From an uncultured Clostridium sp. (GTDB lineage Bacteria > Bacillota > Clostridia > Lachnospirales > Lachnospiraceae), in contig CAJJLI010000126.1 of assembly GCA_905192625.1 (NCBI GenBank), positions 1 to 6,504 on the forward strand: a stretch of DNA of 6,504 bases, written 5' to 3'. Below the pieces are notes generated by a model. The model saw nothing but the letters and a program-made list of their open reading frames with translations. It ran no database searches and had not been told where the DNA came from. The position numbers and the translations under genes are program-made. Shown here piece after piece: positions 1 through 5,972 of this stretch (the first letter of the stretch is position 1; each line of letters begins with the position of its first letter).

Positions 1-43
1 CCATGAAATAATAGATGATCTAAACAAAGCAAACAGTAACTAA
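1..43 (+). CDS. Possible last codons of an upstream gene (partial)
   Basis: Reading from base 2, the frame stays open to a TAA at 41-43 and would end a protein with HEIIDDLNKANSN. The other two forward frames stop at 4-6 and 9-11. The polar, charged sequence looks like an ordinary C-terminus, but 13 codons cannot identify a family, and the stretch may simply be non-coding. The 54 bases that follow, up to the next gene, hold no convincing terminator. Confidence 0.25.
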   Translation, partial: HEIIDDLNKANSN

Positions 44-97
44 TTTTGATAAAAGGAAACGAGTTTTATCACTTTATAAACGAAAGGGGTAAAAGCG

Positions 98-823
98 GTG
101 AAAAAAAATTTTATCACAGATAAAAATGAGAAAATTACATATAGTGTGAAAAAAAGTAAACGTAAAACGATTAGTATTGCTGTTTTGCAAGATGGAGAAG
201 TCGTAGTGCATGCTCCAAACTATATTTCGGAGTCTACGATTGGGGATATTCTGAGTAAAAAGCAAGGCTGGATTGTAGAAAAAAGAAATAAGATTGTAAA
301 ACAAATGGAGACAATGGATCGGTTCAATTACTTAAGTTATGAAGATGGGAGTAATTTATTATATCAAGGAATCTTATATCCGTTATTTATCATAGAAGAC
401 ACGAAGTACAAAAAGCCAAAGGTTGTATTTGATAATGAACAGTTTTATATTTATGGAAACAATAGCAGTTACAGTGAGAAACGGGAAGCCCTGCGACTAT
501 GGTATCGTGAGCAGGCGCGGGAAAAAATCATTGAACGTATTTCTTATTATGATAAAATCATTGGAGTAAATTACGGAACGATACGTATAAAAGAACAAAA
601 AGGCTGTTATGGTAGTTGCTCATCTAAAGGCAATCTGAATTTTAATTTAAAATGTATATTAGCTCCTCCAGAAATCTTAGATTATGTTGTAGTTCATGAA
701 TTATGCCATCTAAAATATTTTAATCATTCGGAACAATTTTGGAGCTTGGTAAGTTCGGTTTTACCTGATTATAAGCAAAGAAGGGCGTGGTTAAAAGAAA
801 TGGGAACATTATTAAACTATTGA
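98..823 (+). CDS. YgjP-like (DUF45, M48-type) zinc metallopeptidase
   Basis: A 241-residue protein of the YgjP/DUF45 family, predicted cytoplasmic since no signal peptide or membrane segment is visible. The zinc site is HELCH at residues 200-204 (H200 and H204 as ligands, E201 as catalytic base), followed by NHSEQFW, whose H210 is the likely third ligand. The family's other landmarks are present: the RIKEQKG...GSCSSKGNLNFN block at about 163-183, the LAPPEILDYVVVHE approach to the active site, and the PDYKQRRAWL tail near 223-232. The usual Trp of the WGSC motif is Tyr here (Y171). The start is GTG at 98, chosen because AAGGGGT at 84-90 lies 7 bases upstream and the reading begins MKKNFITDKN. 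Length is normal for the family. Physiological substrates are not known for these proteins. The gene seems to stand alone: a spore-gene promoter starts about a dozen bases after its stop, and no terminator is seen between. Function as a peptidase is inferred from the motif only. Confidence 0.9.
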   Translation: MKKNFITDKNEKITYSVKKSKRKTISIAVLQDGEVVVHAPNYISESTIGDILSKKQGWIVEKRNKIVKQMETMDRFNYLSYEDGSNLLYQGILYPLFIIEDTKYKKPKVVFDNEQFYIYGNNSSYSEKREALRLWYREQAREKIIERISYYDKIIGVNYGTIRIKEQKGCYGSCSSKGNLNFNLKCILAPPEILDYVVVHELCHLKYFNHSEQFWSLVSSVLPDYKQRRAWLKEMGTLLNY

Positions 824-834
824 AAAACTTCCCA

Positions 835-863
835 GTGTATATTTCAAATCACTGCACATACTA
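835..863 (+). promoter_or_regulatory. Sigma-G-type promoter for the SASP gene
   Basis: CATACTA at 857-863 matches the sigma-G -10 consensus CATnnTA at every fixed position. For the -35 region (consensus GHATR), GTGTA at 835-839 matches 4 of 5 with the usual 17-base spacer. GTATA at 837-841 matches 5 of 5 but leaves only 15 bases. Transcription would begin near 870, giving a leader of about 75-80 bases. A forespore sigma-G promoter is what is known for alpha/beta SASP genes in Bacillus, so motif and gene agree. Not experimentally shown. Confidence 0.6.
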
Positions 864-886
864 AGAGCGTAACAAACAACAACATT

Positions 887-926
887 TGCTGACGAAAACA
901 TTTAAACACAACTAGTAAAGTCAGCA
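887..926 (+). promoter_or_regulatory. Inverted repeat in the SASP leader
   Basis: TGCTGAC (887-893) and GTCAGCA (920-926) form a perfect 7-bp stem around a 26-base AT-rich loop. The right arm ends 9 bases before the ribosome binding site GGAGGA (935-940). It lies inside the predicted transcript of the spore protein gene and is not followed by a T run, so it is not a terminator. It could affect mRNA stability or translation, or be chance; the long loop makes it only modestly stable. Confidence 0.3.
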
Positions 927-947
927 CCAGAAATGGAGGAGTTTATT

Positions 948-1160
948 ATGAGTAGCAGAAACAGAGTAGAAGTTCCAGAGGCTAAAGAAGCATTAAACCG
1001 TTTTAAAATGGAAGTTGCATCCGAGCTAGGTGTGCCATTAACAAATGGATACAATGGTAACTTAACTTCATACCAAAATGGTAGCGTTGGTGGCTATATG
1101 GTTAAAAAAATGATCAAAGCACAAGAAGAAAAGATGGCAGGAACAAATTCCGGTCAGTAA
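948..1160 (+). CDS. Alpha/beta-type small acid-soluble spore protein (SASP)
   Basis: A 70-residue DNA-binding spore protein that coats forespore DNA, shifts it to an A-like form and protects it from UV and chemical damage. During germination the GPR protease degrades it as an amino-acid source. The sequence shows the two family signatures: EAKEALNRFKMEVASELGV at residues 11-29, which contains the predicted GPR cleavage point E22|V23, and NGSVGGYMVKKMI at residues 44-56. The start is taken as ATG 948, with GGAGGA at 935-940 seven bases upstream. An in-frame ATG at 933 would add MEEFI but overlaps the ribosome binding site itself, so it is unlikely to be used. The gene is monocistronic, with a sigma-G-like promoter before it and a strong terminator after it. 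Genomes of spore formers usually carry several such genes, so no specific ssp letter is assigned. Confidence 0.96.
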   Translation: MSSRNRVEVPEAKEALNRFKMEVASELGVPLTNGYNGNLTSYQNGSVGGYMVKKMIKAQEEKMAGTNSGQ

Positions 1161-1193
1161 CCAAAAACTGAATAAAAGAAGTTAGATCAAATG

Positions 1194-1228
1194 ATGAAGC
1201 GTACACTAGTTGTACGCTTCATTTTTTT
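1194..1228 (+). terminator. Rho-independent terminator of the SASP gene
   Basis: ATGAAGCGTACA (1194-1205) and TGTACGCTTCAT (1211-1222) pair perfectly over 12 bp around the 5-base loop CTAGT. The right arm runs into seven T residues at 1222-1228. It lies 33 bases after the SASP stop. Because the arms are flanked by A-rich sequence on the left only in part, termination in the forward direction is the clear reading. Confidence 0.95.
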
Positions 1229-1309
1229 AATAATAAAAAACGATCCCAAAGAGAACATAAATAATGCCCATTCTATTAGTATTAGCAGTCAATTCCAAAT
1301 AAATTTCAG

Positions 1310-1337
1310 TTGACAAAACACAATTATATAATAAAAT
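1310..1337 (+). promoter_or_regulatory. Sigma-A-type promoter for rsmD-coaD
   Basis: A perfect -35 box TTGACA (1310-1315) is followed after 16 bases by TAAAAT (1332-1337), 5 of 6 to the -10 consensus. A perfect TATAAT overlaps at 1327-1332 but sits only 11 bases from the -35 and would need another partner. Transcription would start near 1344, about 90 bases before rsmD. It lies after the SASP terminator, so it would serve the rsmD, coaD and coiled-coil genes as an independent vegetative operon. Confidence 0.65.
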
Positions 1338-1343
1338 AGGAGT

Positions 1344-1387
1344 ATACATGTATTTTGCAGTATTATACGCATTTTACTGCAATTGCA
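1344..1387 (+). promoter_or_regulatory. Palindromes in the rsmD leader
   Basis: Three symmetric elements lie in this 44-base stretch. ATACATGTAT (1344-1353) is a perfect 10-bp palindrome at the predicted transcription start. TTGCAGTA (1355-1362) and TACTGCAA (1375-1382) form a perfect 8-bp stem with a 12-base loop. TGCAATTGCA (1378-1387) is another perfect 10-bp palindrome that shares bases with the right arm. Such an arrangement could be an operator or a leader hairpin; no T run follows, so it is not a terminator. AT-rich DNA gives short palindromes by chance, so this is tentative. Confidence 0.3.
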
Positions 1388-1433
1388 TTTGAGTCTAATC
1401 AAGTATTTTAAATGAAGTTTAAGAGGTAAAAAG

Positions 1434-1991
1434 ATGAGAGTAATCGCTGGAAAGGCTAGAAGAACATTGCTGAAAACGCCAGAAGGGTTTGATACTAGAC
1501 CAACAACGGATCGCACAAAGGAAACTCTGTTTAATATATTGAATGGATATTTACCGGATTGCGAATTTTTGGATTTATTTAGTGGGAGTGGCGCAATTGG
1601 TATAGAAGCAATTAGTAGAGGTGCTAAATTAGCTGTATTTTCAGAGGTTAATCGCATTGCCATAGAATGTATAAAATCAAATCTAAAAGCAACACATTTC
1701 GAAGAATATGCAAAAGTATATCAACAAGATGCCTTATCTGTGATTCGTACCATTGAAAAAGAAGGACGAGCTTTTGATATAATATTTATGGATCCCCCTT
1801 ACAACCAAGCTTTTGAGAGAGAAATTTTAGAATATTTGAATCATTCAAGTATTGTACATCAAGATACAATAATTGTTGTAGAGGCTTCTTTAGATACTAG
1901 TTTTGACTATTTAGAAAAGAGTCGTTTTCAAATCTATCGAGAAAAAAATTATAAGACAAATAAGCATGTATTTATTGAATTAAAGGAATAA
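1434..1991 (+). CDS. rsmD: 16S rRNA (guanine(966)-N2)-methyltransferase RsmD
   Basis: A 185-residue SAM-dependent methyltransferase that makes m2G966 (E. coli numbering) in 16S rRNA, in the P-site region of the small subunit. The N-terminus MRVIAGKARR and the block RPTTDRTKETLFNIL (residues 22-36) are typical of RsmD. SAM-binding motif I is LDLFSGSGAIGIEA at 46-59, with acidic E71 at the end of the next strand. The catalytic motif DPPY at 120-123 is the signature of amino-N-methyltransferases. Length matches the family (about 180-200). The start ATG 1434 has AAGAGG at 1421-1426, seven bases upstream. A sigma-A-like promoter lies at 1310-1337. rsmD followed by coaD is a widely conserved pair in Firmicutes, which supports the call. 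The last 21 coding bases recur about 78 bases downstream in degraded form. Confidence 0.97.
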   Translation: MRVIAGKARRTLLKTPEGFDTRPTTDRTKETLFNILNGYLPDCEFLDLFSGSGAIGIEAISRGAKLAVFSEVNRIAIECIKSNLKATHFEEYAKVYQQDALSVIRTIEKEGRAFDIIFMDPPYNQAFEREILEYLNHSSIVHQDTIIVVEASLDTSFDYLEKSRFQIYREKNYKTNKHVFIELKE

Positions 1992-2011
1992 ATATGAGTG
2001 AAATTTACATG
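1969..2011 (+). repeat. Direct repeat, copy 1 (rsmD 3' end)
   Basis: This stretch covers the last codons and stop of rsmD plus 20 bases beyond. It matches 2047-2089 at an offset of 78 bases with 36 of 43 identical positions; the first 29 bases differ at only three (1985, 1991, 1992). It encodes the tail FIELKE and TAA. Confidence 0.75.
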
Positions 2012-2015
2012 CATT

Positions 2016-2069
2016 TATTAATAAGAATAAATCATATGTGGAACAATATTTATTGAATTAAAAGAATAG
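2016..2069 (+). pseudogene. Degraded second copy of the rsmD 3' end
   Basis: In the rsmD-coaD gap, bases 2046-2069 read IFIELKE and a TAG stop, almost the same as the true rsmD ending VFIELKE and TAA at 1968-1991. The DNA match continues to 2089. Farther upstream, about 2016-2039 resembles the rsmD codons for NYKTNKH (near 1947-1967) only if small insertions and deletions are allowed, and that part is out of frame with a stop at 2028-2030. Within the good match the changes are one synonymous Lys codon, one stop-for-stop change and one Val-to-Ile change. That pattern suggests the copy came from a diverged rsmD allele rather than from very recent slippage. There is no start and no methyltransferase motif, so it cannot be functional. 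Confidence 0.55.
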
Positions 2070-2089
2070 GTATGACTTAAATGAACATG
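2047..2089 (+). repeat. Direct repeat, copy 2 (before coaD)
   Basis: Partner of the repeat at 1969-2011, with 36 of 43 identical positions. Its end reaches the first base of the coaD ribosome binding site GGAGG (2089-2093), so the duplicated segment directly borders the coaD translation signal. Confidence 0.75.
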
Positions 2090-2097
2090 GAGGTAAT

Positions 2098-2589
2098 ATG
2101 AAAATTGGGATATATCCAGGTAGTTTTGATCCAATTACCCTTGGTCATTTAGACGTAATTAGACGTTCGGCCAAACTAATGGATGAATTAATCATTGGAG
2201 TGTTGGTAAATAGTACAAAAGTACCTTTGTTTTCTGCAGAAGAAAGAGTAAAATTAATTGAAATGGTAGTTTCGGATATTCCAAATGTAAGGGTAGAATC
2301 ATTTGGGGGGTTAACGGTTGATTTTGCAAAACAAAGAGGAGCTTCTGTTATTGTACGGGGTCTACGTGCTGTCTCAGATTTTGAATATGAATTACAGGTA
2401 GCGCAGATTAATCATAAGTTATACCCTGCAATCGATACGATTTTCTTGACAACAAGTGATGCATATTCTTACTTAAGCTCAAGTATTGTAAAGGAAATTG
2501 CTAGTTACAATGGTGATATTACACAATTGGTTCCAGAAACAATTGTAGATTATGTATATGACAAATATAAGTTGAGGAGGAACGGTTAA
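2098..2589 (+). CDS. coaD: Phosphopantetheine adenylyltransferase CoaD
   Basis: A 163-residue enzyme that transfers AMP from ATP to 4'-phosphopantetheine, giving dephospho-CoA, the penultimate step of coenzyme A synthesis in the cytoplasm. The nucleotidyltransferase signature is at the N-terminus: [10 protein letters not shown] at residues 8-17, with T14 and H17 of the TxGH motif. K41 (in NSTKVPLFS), R87 of RGLR (87-90) and SSSIVKE (127-133) match the substrate-binding and second nucleotide-binding elements of bacterial CoaD. Length is standard (about 160). The start ATG 2098 has GGAGG at 2089-2093, a rather short spacing of 4 bases. It follows rsmD after 106 bases, part of which is a duplicated rsmD tail, and is followed with no gap by the next gene. 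No substitution in key motifs is seen, so it should be active. Confidence 0.98.
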   Translation: MKIGIYPGSFDPITLGHLDVIRRSAKLMDELIIGVLVNSTKVPLFSAEERVKLIEMVVSDIPNVRVESFGGLTVDFAKQRGASVIVRGLRAVSDFEYELQVAQINHKLYPAIDTIFLTTSDAYSYLSSSIVKEIASYNGDITQLVPETIVDYVYDKYKLRRNG

Positions 2590-3252
2590 ATGGGAGCAAA
2601 TCGAATAGAACAACTAATCGAAGATATCTATGAGTTTGTAGAAAGCTGTAAGATGCAACCATTGTCGCAGACAAAGGTAATAGTTCCAAAGGATGAGTTG
2701 TATGACTTATTAGATGAGTTAAGATTACGTACCCCAGATGAGATAAAACGTTATCAAAAAATTATCGCAAATAGGGATGCAATCATTGCAGATGCAGAGG
2801 AAAAAGCGGCATCGATACAGGCGGAAGCAAAGGAAAGAGCAAAATCTTTAGTAAATGAAAATGAAATTATGCAACAGGCATATTATCAAGCGAATGAGAT
2901 GGTAAGCACTGCAAATGCACAAGCTGAGGCAATGCTTAAAAGTGCAAATGAAGATGCAGATCAAATTCGTGCAGGTGCTTTAGCTTATGCGAATGAAATT
3001 TTATCTGAAGTTGAACGTGTCTTAACTGGAGCTTATGAGGATACAAGAGTGAAAACAGAGGCATTGGTTTCCTCATTAAAAGGTAATTTAGAAATTGTTA
3101 TGAATAATAAAAGAGAACTAACAGAATCTCTAAGTCCTTCTAATACGATGAATGCTGTAGAGCAAGAAGAGTTAGAAGAAGGACAAAGAGAGTATAAGGA
3201 AGAAGAGTTTGACTTTGATGAAAATACATTTCTTGAAGATATCGACGATTAA
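2590..3252 (+). CDS. Coiled-coil protein of unknown function, joined to coaD
   Basis: A 220-residue soluble protein without signal peptide or membrane segment. Residues 1-50 form a small N-terminal part (IEQLIEDIYEFVESC, then VIVPKDELYDLLDELRLRTPDEI) reminiscent of the start of DivIVA/SepF-neighbour coiled-coil proteins. About 50-175 is a long Ala-, Glu- and Gln-rich helix with heptad character, like ATP synthase subunit b/E/H stalks; related proteins are often labelled 'ATPase' only because of this similarity, and no Walker motif is present. About 190-220 is a strongly acidic tail ending FLEDIDD. The ATG immediately follows the coaD TAA. Its ribosome binding site GGAGG (2576-2580) lies inside coaD, 9 bases away, so translation is probably coupled. 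A scaffold or septum-related role is possible, but I do not know its function. Confidence 0.88.
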   Translation: MGANRIEQLIEDIYEFVESCKMQPLSQTKVIVPKDELYDLLDELRLRTPDEIKRYQKIIANRDAIIADAEEKAASIQAEAKERAKSLVNENEIMQQAYYQANEMVSTANAQAEAMLKSANEDADQIRAGALAYANEILSEVERVLTGAYEDTRVKTEALVSSLKGNLEIVMNNKRELTESLSPSNTMNAVEQEELEEGQREYKEEEFDFDENTFLEDIDD

Positions 3253-3305
3253 TACCTTATAAAATAACATATAAATTTTATATAAAATCTACATCATTGA
3301 AACAT

Positions 3306-4289
3306 TTAAATAAAACATACTACATAAATACTACTAAGTATGAAGGCAATAAGCGCACATAGTAGTTTTGTGAAAAAGTAATATTTAATGGATAGTCCTG
3401 ATACACCGATTACACTTTTGGTTTGAGCAAGGCCTGATAGGCCGCCAAATGCTGTTATTGTTGTGATTAGGACTATTTTTAATCCCAAGTCAATTGGTAA
3501 ATAACTTATATTATGTATTCCAACGGTTATTTCAAGGACTCCGGTTAAAATCGAGGAGGAGAAAAAAGATATAAAACCGAAGGATTCTACTAGACTTGCT
3601 AAAACTGAAAAAAGAATAATATAACCACCAACTTTGGTGACAACTTCAAATCCACCTAAAATAGCTTCATCTACTAGCTCTAAGCATAAATCTTTATTCT
3701 TTAATGTGGTGTAAGGTTTCGTGCCATGAACGTCGAGGCAGGATTCACTTGGAAAATTTATTTTATTTTTATAAAATTGATAGCATATTAACGTACTTAA
3801 AATGGATGAAACATAAATTATAATACAGAGGAAAATTCCAATGGATGGATAGCCAAGTTTTGTGGAAGCAATATATCCAAGAATGAACATAGGACTTGCA
3901 TTGTTACACATACTTGTCAGCAGTTGGCCTTCTCTTAAAGAGATACGTTTGGAATCGACCATATCAGCACTCGTTTTCGCTCCAACTGGTAGACCTGATA
4001 AAAAACCAATAAAGATTGGATAACAGCCATCTTTTGAGACTGGGAATATATGTTTAATAAAAGGATAAAGCAAGGCACCGATCGGCCTAGTTATCTGTAA
4101 ACGTATTATTAGTCCGGATATTATAATAAATGGCAATAGATTAGGCAATACCGCCTCGAACCATAACAGTAAACCCGAACTAGCACCAGTTAAAGTATCG
4201 ATGGGGCGAAATAACATAAGAACTAAAAATAATAAAAGAAGAATCTTTATTAATTTATTTTTTGTGATTGTTACTGCTATTTTTTTCAT
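3306..4289 (-). CDS. ylbJ: Sporulation integral membrane protein YlbJ
   Basis: A 327-residue polytopic membrane protein of the nucleoside-recognition (Gate) family. In Bacillus subtilis ylbJ is a mother-cell sigma-E gene needed for normal late spore development; its transported substrate is not settled. Hydrophobic segments are visible at about 13-31, 37-64, 90-102, 130-143, 147-171, 219-242, 267-285 and 303-326. Conserved YlbJ stretches are LPNLLPFIIISGL (48-60), GFLSGLPVGAK (95-105), CNNASPMFI (128-136) and GGLSGLAQT (282-290). It is shorter than the B. subtilis protein (about 400 residues), mainly in the loop around 172-205. The start is supported by GAAGGA (minus strand, 4300-4295) five bases upstream. 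It lies 73 bases downstream of tmcAL on the same strand with no terminator between, so cotranscription is possible. No good sigma-E promoter was found in that gap. It converges on the coiled-coil gene, leaving 53 bases. Confidence 0.92.
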   Translation of the reverse strand: MKKIAVTITKNKLIKILLLLFLVLMLFRPIDTLTGASSGLLLWFEAVLPNLLPFIIISGLIIRLQITRPIGALLYPFIKHIFPVSKDGCYPIFIGFLSGLPVGAKTSADMVDSKRISLREGQLLTSMCNNASPMFILGYIASTKLGYPSIGIFLCIIIYVSSILSTLICYQFYKNKINFPSESCLDVHGTKPYTTLKNKDLCLELVDEAILGGFEVVTKVGGYIILFSVLASLVESFGFISFFSSSILTGVLEITVGIHNISYLPIDLGLKIVLITTITAFGGLSGLAQTKSVIGVSGLSIKYYFFTKLLCALIAFILSSIYVVCFI

Positions 4290-4362
4290 ACAAATCCTTC
4301 ACATCGTATTTGTATAATTTATGACGGATTGTCTAATCTATGCTAGAATTAAAGAATTTGTT

Positions 4363-5658
4363 TTATTTAAACACAATAGGCCCTGCTGTAAATTCGTTTG
4401 GAAGTATCGTATGGAATTTTGAAAATACAATCTGATTATACAAATGTGTAGCTTTTATGTCCATTTGGAAACATTGCAAAGCAAGTGGAGATAACATTTG
4501 AGGAGCATCTGCGACTTTGGTTATAACAGGAATGCTATCGTTCTTCTTAATTTCTCTTATATATTTGCTTGAAGCGGATTTAAAACCAAGCAATCTTGCG
4601 TATGCACTCTCAGAAGAATGAGTAAAGGCATGCATATCGCTTTTTTTGATTTGTAGCAGAATATGAAGAAGAGTTCTTGATATTCTAGTATAGGTAAATT
4701 GTTTGGTTTTGATATTATCAATCAGATTGGAAAAACTAATATGATAATTCATTTCATTTAGAATACGATTGGCTAAATCTTCATTCACATCCACGTAATG
4801 AAGTAAGCTTTCACTTGTTTCTTGCATGCACTGATAATAAAGTAATGAAGTGAAATCATTTACGGTGATAGGAAAAGATTTTTTATAAGAAGTTTCTAAA
4901 AGTTCTTTGGTCGTAGAAGGCACAAAGGTGTCTATGGATAGTTGCTTTTTATCAATTTTAGTAGAAAGGGAATCCTCATACTCATTTAAGTAGTCGTTAT
5001 TCTCAGCAAGGGATTCGTAAAAATTTCTTAGGGCAGTAGCGGAACAAAACGGATGTTCAAGGGTTTTGTCGTGATAGCCAGCACCGTGACGCTTCATAGT
5101 TATAGGAGTGATTGGCGAGTTTAATTTTTTTAACGCTTTTATATATTCAATACCTAATATATTATTTGGTTCATTTAATACAAGGTCGAGTGATTCGGTA
5201 TGACCTAGATAATCAATTAGTGCCTGCTTTCTAGCGACCGGAAAAGAAAGTCCATCTTTTAAATGAGCCTTAAGGTAGCATTTGAACTCTTCTGGTTCTT
5301 CTAGTAATATGGATGCTAGTTGGTGTAGTAAGGTGATATCGCCGCATTCGCTTCCAAAGCATAGGTAATCAACGATTCCTAAACGATTCAGTATATTGAC
5401 AGCACCGTAAGCAAAAAACTCGGCACTTGCAGTTGCATAATAAACTGGCAATTCAAACACCAAATCTACACCATTCGAAAGCGCTAATTTAGTTCTAGCA
5501 TATTTATCTATGATTGCAGGGGTACCACGTTGTACATAGTTACCACTCATGATAACAATCATGCAGTCAGCATTTGTTTCTTCTCGCACTTTATTGATTT
5601 GATAAAGATGCCCGTTATGGAACGGATTGTATTCAACGATAATAGCTACTGTCTTCAT
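4363..5658 (-). CDS. tmcAL: tRNA(Met) cytidine acetate ligase TmcAL (YlbM)
   Basis: A 431-residue cytoplasmic enzyme that uses ATP and acetate to form N4-acetylcytidine at wobble position 34 of elongator tRNA-Met, through an acetyl-adenylate. The N-terminal nucleotidyltransferase-like fold shows EYNPFHNGH at residues 9-17 (H14 and H17 of HxGH), then MSGNYVQRGTP at 37-47. Further family blocks are LNEPNNILGIEYIKAL (161-176), MKRHGAGYHD (188-197), CSATALR (205-211), TRISRTLLHILL (324-335) and YARLLGF (353-359). Length fits the family (about 400-430). The start ATG has AAGGA (minus strand, 5675-5671) upstream, 12 bases away, a little far but with no better start. A sigma-A-like promoter lies upstream on the minus strand, and ylbJ follows downstream. 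Older annotations call it a UPF0348 or nucleotidyltransferase protein. All landmarks are intact. Confidence 0.96.
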   Translation of the reverse strand: MKTVAIIVEYNPFHNGHLYQINKVREETNADCMIVIMSGNYVQRGTPAIIDKYARTKLALSNGVDLVFELPVYYATASAEFFAYGAVNILNRLGIVDYLCFGSECGDITLLHQLASILLEEPEEFKCYLKAHLKDGLSFPVARKQALIDYLGHTESLDLVLNEPNNILGIEYIKALKKLNSPITPITMKRHGAGYHDKTLEHPFCSATALRNFYESLAENNDYLNEYEDSLSTKIDKKQLSIDTFVPSTTKELLETSYKKSFPITVNDFTSLLYYQCMQETSESLLHYVDVNEDLANRILNEMNYHISFSNLIDNIKTKQFTYTRISRTLLHILLQIKKSDMHAFTHSSESAYARLLGFKSASSKYIREIKKNDSIPVITKVADAPQMLSPLALQCFQMDIKATHLYNQIVFSKFHTILPNEFTAGPIVFK

Positions 5659-5688
5659 AAATCAAACGATTCCTTTCTTATTTCTATT

Positions 5689-5717
5689 ATTATCCTATCA
5701 TAAAAATAAGAATTCAA
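5689..5717 (-). promoter_or_regulatory. Sigma-A-type promoter for tmcAL
   Basis: On the minus strand TTGAAT (5717-5712, 4 of 6 to TTGACA) is followed after 17 bases by GATAAT (5694-5689, 5 of 6 to TATAAT). The start of transcription would fall near 5682, leaving a short leader of about 24 bases that contains the AAGGA site. In such AT-rich DNA moderate matches are common, so this is a likely rather than certain call. Confidence 0.45.
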
Positions 5718-5899
5718 CAATATGAATCCATTTAGAAAAAAAGTAAGTGTAATTTAGAAAATCTCGGTTAATATCTTAGGAATTTGAAATACTAATAAAA
5801 GTTAAAAGTATTAAAAATTAACGGAATAACAAGTGAAAGTGGTAAAATAGTACAAAAAAATAAGTAAAATCCAAGCTCGTATAGGGGAAATTGAAAGAA
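5718..5899. other. AT-rich part of the tmcAL-pta intergenic region
   Basis: The divergent gap between tmcAL and pta is 413 bases. This tmcAL-proximal half has no open frame of note on either strand, no RNA gene and no strong hairpin. An isolated extended -10-like TGGTAAAAT (5840-5848) has no acceptable -35 partner. The signals I can support are the tmcAL promoter on its left and the cre box, promoter and leader of pta on its right. Confidence 0.6.
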
Positions 5900-5913
5900 T
5901 GTAAGCGTTTACA
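5900..5913 (+). promoter_or_regulatory. cre box (CcpA site) upstream of pta
   Basis: TGTAAGCGTTTACA matches the catabolite-responsive element consensus TGWAANCGNTNWCA at every position. Its centre lies about 52 bases before the predicted pta transcription start, and its right edge is 10 bases before the -35 box. In B. subtilis, CcpA bound at roughly this distance upstream activates pta and ackA in glucose-grown cells, so activation rather than repression is the expected effect. The site itself is seen; CcpA binding is inferred. Confidence 0.8.
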
Positions 5914-5923
5914 AATTTGCCTC

Positions 5924-5952
5924 TTGTATACTTCAATTGATAGTATTATAAT
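5924..5952 (+). promoter_or_regulatory. Sigma-A-type promoter for pta
   Basis: A perfect -10 box TATAAT (5947-5952) is preceded at 17 bases by TTGTAT (5924-5929), which keeps only the TTG of the -35 consensus. A weak -35 is typical of activator-dependent promoters and fits the cre box just upstream. Predicted start is near 5959, giving a leader of about 113 bases before the pta ATG. Confidence 0.6.
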
Positions 5953-5972
5953 AAATAGCAGTATGTTTTGAC

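Noticed and set aside
47..71. TGATAAAA/TTTTATCA inverted repeat before the peptidase gene
   Set aside because: The stem is almost all A-T and is not followed by a T run; it may be chance in AT-rich DNA.
74..304. Open frame of 76 codons on the minus strand
   Set aside because: It lies antisense within the 5' part of the peptidase gene, is rich in Phe, Asn and Ile as expected from reverse AT-rich codons, and shows no family motif.
933..947. In-frame upstream ATG for the SASP gene
   Set aside because: This ATG overlaps the GGAGGA ribosome binding site that serves ATG 948, and the extra MEEFI is not typical of the family.
1289..1663. Open frame of 124 codons on the minus strand
   Set aside because: It is mostly antisense to rsmD and its promoter region, has no recognisable domain, and the rsmD reading is certain.
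1994..2056. Short frame of 20 codons after rsmD with an AAAGGA site 6 bases upstream
   Set aside because: The apparent ribosome binding site is part of the rsmD tail, the frame runs through the duplicated remnant, and the peptide has no recognisable feature.
3258..3282. TATAAAAT/ATTTTATA inverted repeat between the convergent genes
   Set aside because: The 8-bp stem contains no G-C pair and no clear T run follows in either direction, so it is too weak to call a terminator.
4290..4362. Search for a sigma-E promoter in front of ylbJ
   Set aside because: GTCATAAA (4325-4318, minus strand) resembles a sigma-E -35, but the nearest -10-like AATACGAT begins only 7 bases later, far from the usual 13-15, so no promoter is called.
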